A stretch of DNA of 10,030 nt. Source: Methanosphaera sp. rholeuAM74. GTDB taxonomy: Archaea > Methanobacteriota > Methanobacteria > Methanobacteriales > Methanobacteriaceae. The position numbers and the translations under genes were made by a program. The notes beneath the pieces are model-generated. The model made no database searches and was not told the DNA's origin. It saw only the letters and a list, made by a program, of their open reading frames with translations. Within the stretch, counting starts at the first letter, position 1, and the number at the start of each line of letters is the position of its first letter. Positions 8,235 through 10,030 of this stretch are shown here, piece after piece. The stretch spans positions 1 through 10,030 of the forward strand of contig MUZZ01000010.1 in assembly GCA_003266075.1 (NCBI GenBank), given 5' to 3'.

Positions 8235-8239
8235 TTTAT

Positions 8240-9583
8240 ATGGATTCCATCTACATCAGAGAATCAGAGCATTACTCTAAAAAGTATTTAATTGATCTGT
8301 TGGGTCAAAGTGTTCATGATAAGCTTCTAAATCAAGCAGTAATCACTTATGATGCTGTAAATGATACATACCAGTTTAATTATGTTGGAGTAATCATAAT
8401 AGATGAAATGGTCATAAATTGTTATCCAAAATATATTCACGAGAAAAGCAGTATACATGATGACTTTAAACAAGTCATAAACGTCATCAAAAGATACGAA
8501 TCAACATGTGAGGATGATGCATACGAAGACATAGAAACAGATAACCTTACATCCAACATGCTTCCCATGATGCTGTTTTTCGTGGAGGACTACTATGAAA
8601 ACGGTGTTTATACGAAGATTCACAGCATACTGGAAGATAATGGTGATGGTGAGATAGACTGGAACAGAACAGTTAACAAGGACCAATCAATAGTAATAAA
8701 CGACAAAGCATACTATACCCACTTGCAAACTAAGCGTAAATTAAACGATTTATATGATTATTACAGATTACTTCATGAATACATTATAACAGACTGTTCA
8801 AACTACCTTGAAAAGAATGAACTATTACATCTTTTTGATCTAACACCAGTTGAGATAAGTGATAACCACTTAGACGACTTCGGAAAACTGGACTTTATAT
8901 TGAACAAACTGGATAAACAACAGAACATCGAATTCAATACCCATAAACAGAAATTACTCAAAGTAATGCACTCATATCTATCTAAAAATAATTTATTCAA
9001 TGATGAAAACACTTTACTACTATACGGAACAAGGACATACCATGATGTATGGGAAAAGGTTTGTAAACACGTATTGAAAGATAAACTCGATAAAAAACTA
9101 TCAAAACTACACCTACCATGCCAACTAAACGACAAATATAATCCCAGCTATGAGTTGATAAAAGTCATCAAGAAGCCCACATGGATTTTGAAAGATAAAC
9201 ATCCCAGAAAAACCGACACATTCATTCCTGACATCGTAGCAATTAAGGATGACCAATTCATAATCTTAGATGCAAAGTATTATGACTTAACCACTGATAA
9301 AAACATTAGCGGACAACCTGGACTCGAATCAATCACCAAGGAATACCTATATGAATTAGCATTCAAGGAGTTCACTGAAGACAACGCCTTCAAAACAATA
9401 AAAAACGCTTTCCTCTTTCCAACAGAAAAATCAGAAGTTAACAACTTGGGAATAGTGAAATTAGATATATTAAGTCTTTTAGGCTTGCAGGACATTCAGT
9501 TAATCATGCTACCAGCAAATCTCGTCTATGAACACTATCTCGACAACACGAAGATGAACATCTCACACTTAAAACTAGAATAA
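8240..9583 (+). CDS. mcrC: McrC-like endonuclease, LlaJI family
   Basis: This is the nuclease partner of the McrB-like motor: it docks on the hexamer, stimulates its NTPase and cuts DNA. The 447 residues fit the LlaJI restriction endonuclease family better than classical E. coli McrC. The N-terminal half has YVGVIIIDEMVINCYPKYIH (48-67) and ILEDNGDGEIDWNRTV (130-145), both typical of LlaJI-type proteins. YGTRTYHDVWEKVCKHVL (262-279) leads into the C-terminal PD-(D/E)xK nuclease: FIPDIV with D331, then ILDAKYY with D344 and K346. QPGLESITKEYLYELAF (359-375) follows and NAFLFP (389-394) comes after it. All catalytic residues are present and the frame is intact. It starts 5 bases after mcrB, clearly in the same operon. 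In Lactococcus, LlaJI is encoded with two cytosine methyltransferases; none is seen here, which favours a modification-dependent role. Late codons are strongly A/C-ending, unlike early mcrB. Confidence 0.93.
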   Translation: MDSIYIRESEHYSKKYLIDLLGQSVHDKLLNQAVITYDAVNDTYQFNYVGVIIIDEMVINCYPKYIHEKSSIHDDFKQVINVIKRYESTCEDDAYEDIETDNLTSNMLPMMLFFVEDYYENGVYTKIHSILEDNGDGEIDWNRTVNKDQSIVINDKAYYTHLQTKRKLNDLYDYYRLLHEYIITDCSNYLEKNELLHLFDLTPVEISDNHLDDFGKLDFILNKLDKQQNIEFNTHKQKLLKVMHSYLSKNNLFNDENTLLLYGTRTYHDVWEKVCKHVLKDKLDKKLSKLHLPCQLNDKYNPSYELIKVIKKPTWILKDKHPRKTDTFIPDIVAIKDDQFIILDAKYYDLTTDKNISGQPGLESITKEYLYELAFKEFTEDNAFKTIKNAFLFPTEKSEVNNLGIVKLDILSLLGLQDIQLIMLPANLVYEHYLDNTKMNISHLKLE

Positions 9584-9604
9584 TACATCGCAAAATGTAA
9601 ATGT

Positions 9605-9647
9605 GGAAGGATTTATCAAAACATTTTTCTATCACGACAATCCTTCC
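9605..9647 (+). terminator. Inverted repeat after mcrC, possible transcript end
   Basis: GGAAGGATT (9605-9613) and AATCCTTCC (9639-9647) form a perfect 9-base-pair stem, starting 22 bases after the mcrC stop. The 25-base loop contains a T5 run (9624-9628). Archaeal termination relies on T runs rather than a hairpin followed by T, so the T run may terminate and the stem may protect the 3' end. The long loop is unlike a bacterial terminator. Confidence 0.45.
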
Positions 9648-9754
9648 TTCAAATAACACTAAGTTTCACTTAACTTAATCCCCCACATGTTTCTCGTCCA
9701 ATTGATGAATTGTAACAGGTAGTTTTCACAGTTTAATCATAATTCTCCAAAGGA

Positions 9755-9784
9755 GGGGTTTATCATTCTTGCACAATCAACCCC
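9755..9784. repeat. Hairpin 1 of a tandem pair
   Basis: GGGGTT (9755-9760) and AACCCC (9779-9784) form a 6-base-pair GC-rich stem around an 18-base loop. It is preceded by AAAGGAGGGG, a strong ribosome-binding-like run, but no ATG follows at a usable distance. Confidence 0.4.
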
Positions 9785-9787
9785 CCG

Positions 9788-9817
9788 AATCCCAAATGAG
9801 GTGAAATTATTGGGATT
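9788..9817. repeat. Hairpin 2 of a tandem pair
   Basis: AATCCCAA (9788-9795) and TTGGGATT (9810-9817) form a perfect 8-base-pair stem with a 14-base loop that contains GAGGTGA, a ribosome-binding-like sequence. It begins only 3 bases after hairpin 1, so the two would stack next to each other in RNA. No T run follows on the plus strand. Function unknown. Confidence 0.4.
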
Positions 9818-10030
9818 TCCTAATTATAAAAACATATAGTTATTTAAATCACTAATTAACATCCATATTCTCCGAAATGATGAATATACACTCAGTACTC
9901 ATATGATGTACCTATATAAAATTCAATAATTTCACAATGCCATCAATTTCCTTCATTCAATGGATATCCCTAGTATAAATAAGATGCTATTTTTCAACTG
10001 TTTTGATTTTCTTATCGAAAATTGAAGATA

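Larger units (their letters stand above)
9659..9823 (-). pseudogene. Possible gene relic with one in-frame stop
   Basis: On the minus strand a frame runs from 9823 to a TAG at 9661-9659, interrupted only by TGA at 9739-9737. Before the stop it reads ...RGVDCARMINPSFGEL, after it LNCENYLLQFINWTRNMWGI... . A TGA could be a mutated TGG (Trp). The same frame continues upstream of 9824 for another 24 codons beyond one more stop. I do not recognise the protein. No start codon with a ribosome binding site is visible, so this is at most the eroded end of a gene. Chance open frames in AT-rich DNA are a fair alternative. Confidence 0.25.
9584..10030. other. Downstream region with inverted repeats and broken reading frames
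   Basis: The 447 bases after mcrC hold no intact gene that I can support. An inverted repeat follows mcrC closely, then two tandem hairpins, then minus-strand frames that read like protein but are interrupted. Besides the frame at 9823-9659 (listed separately), two minus-strand frames overlap by ATGA at 9956-9953: one enters from the right edge (25 codons, ending GISIE) and one starts at 9956 (MKEIDGIVKLLNFI, stop at 9914-9912). They could be ends of genes to the right, relics or chance. Confidence 0.45.

Noticed and set aside
1..10030. CRISPR array, insertion sequence, tRNA or attachment site
   Set aside because: No regularly spaced repeats, no intact transposase or recombinase, no paired terminal repeats and no cloverleaf were found on either strand.

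Overview
This window holds a compact anti-phage defence locus: two divergent two-gene restriction operons separated by about 1.46 kb of AT-rich DNA. The sequence suggests an archaeon, most likely a low-GC methanogen of the Methanobacteriales type. The reasons are ribosome binding sites of the GGTGA/GGTGAT kind at hsdR and mcrB (complementary to the archaeal 16S tail), TATA-like boxes rather than bacterial -35/-10 pairs, strong A/T bias and long AT-rich spacers. The lineage is inference; no housekeeping gene is present to fix it.

Left half, minus strand: hsdR (4575 to 1534) is followed after 15 bases by hsdM (1518 to 19). These are the motor/nuclease and methyltransferase subunits of a Type I restriction-modification system. 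Both look complete, with all expected catalytic motifs. The specificity gene hsdS is not in the window. It would be expected just beyond the left edge, and an ATG 7 bases after the hsdM stop could be its start.

Centre, 4576-6032: no convincing intact gene. It contains the presumed promoters of both operons, a few small inverted repeats, a possible decayed minus-strand gene (5440 to 5027), and three helically phased GGTAC/GTACC sites at 5927-5952 just upstream of mcrB that look like an operator or a switchable RNA hairpin.

Right half, plus strand: an McrB-like AAA+ NTPase (6033-8234) is followed after 5 bases by an McrC-like endonuclease of the LlaJI family (8240-9583). The McrB-like protein carries about 430 residues ahead of its motor domain, including a segment that reads like an EVE/PUA-fold modified-base reader. 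No methyltransferase accompanies the pair, so a modification-dependent (Type IV) role is more likely than a classical LlaJI restriction-modification system.

Right tail, 9584-10030: an inverted repeat after mcrC, two tandem hairpins, and minus-strand reading frames broken by stops that may be gene relics.

How the parts would work together: the Type I system methylates the host genome (adenine methylation is expected for HsdM) and cuts unmethylated invaders. The McrBC-like pair would attack DNA carrying the wrong modification, so phages that evade the first by modifying their DNA would meet the second. Across both operons the coding strand drifts from G+T-rich to A+C-rich going downstream, which is unusual enough to check.
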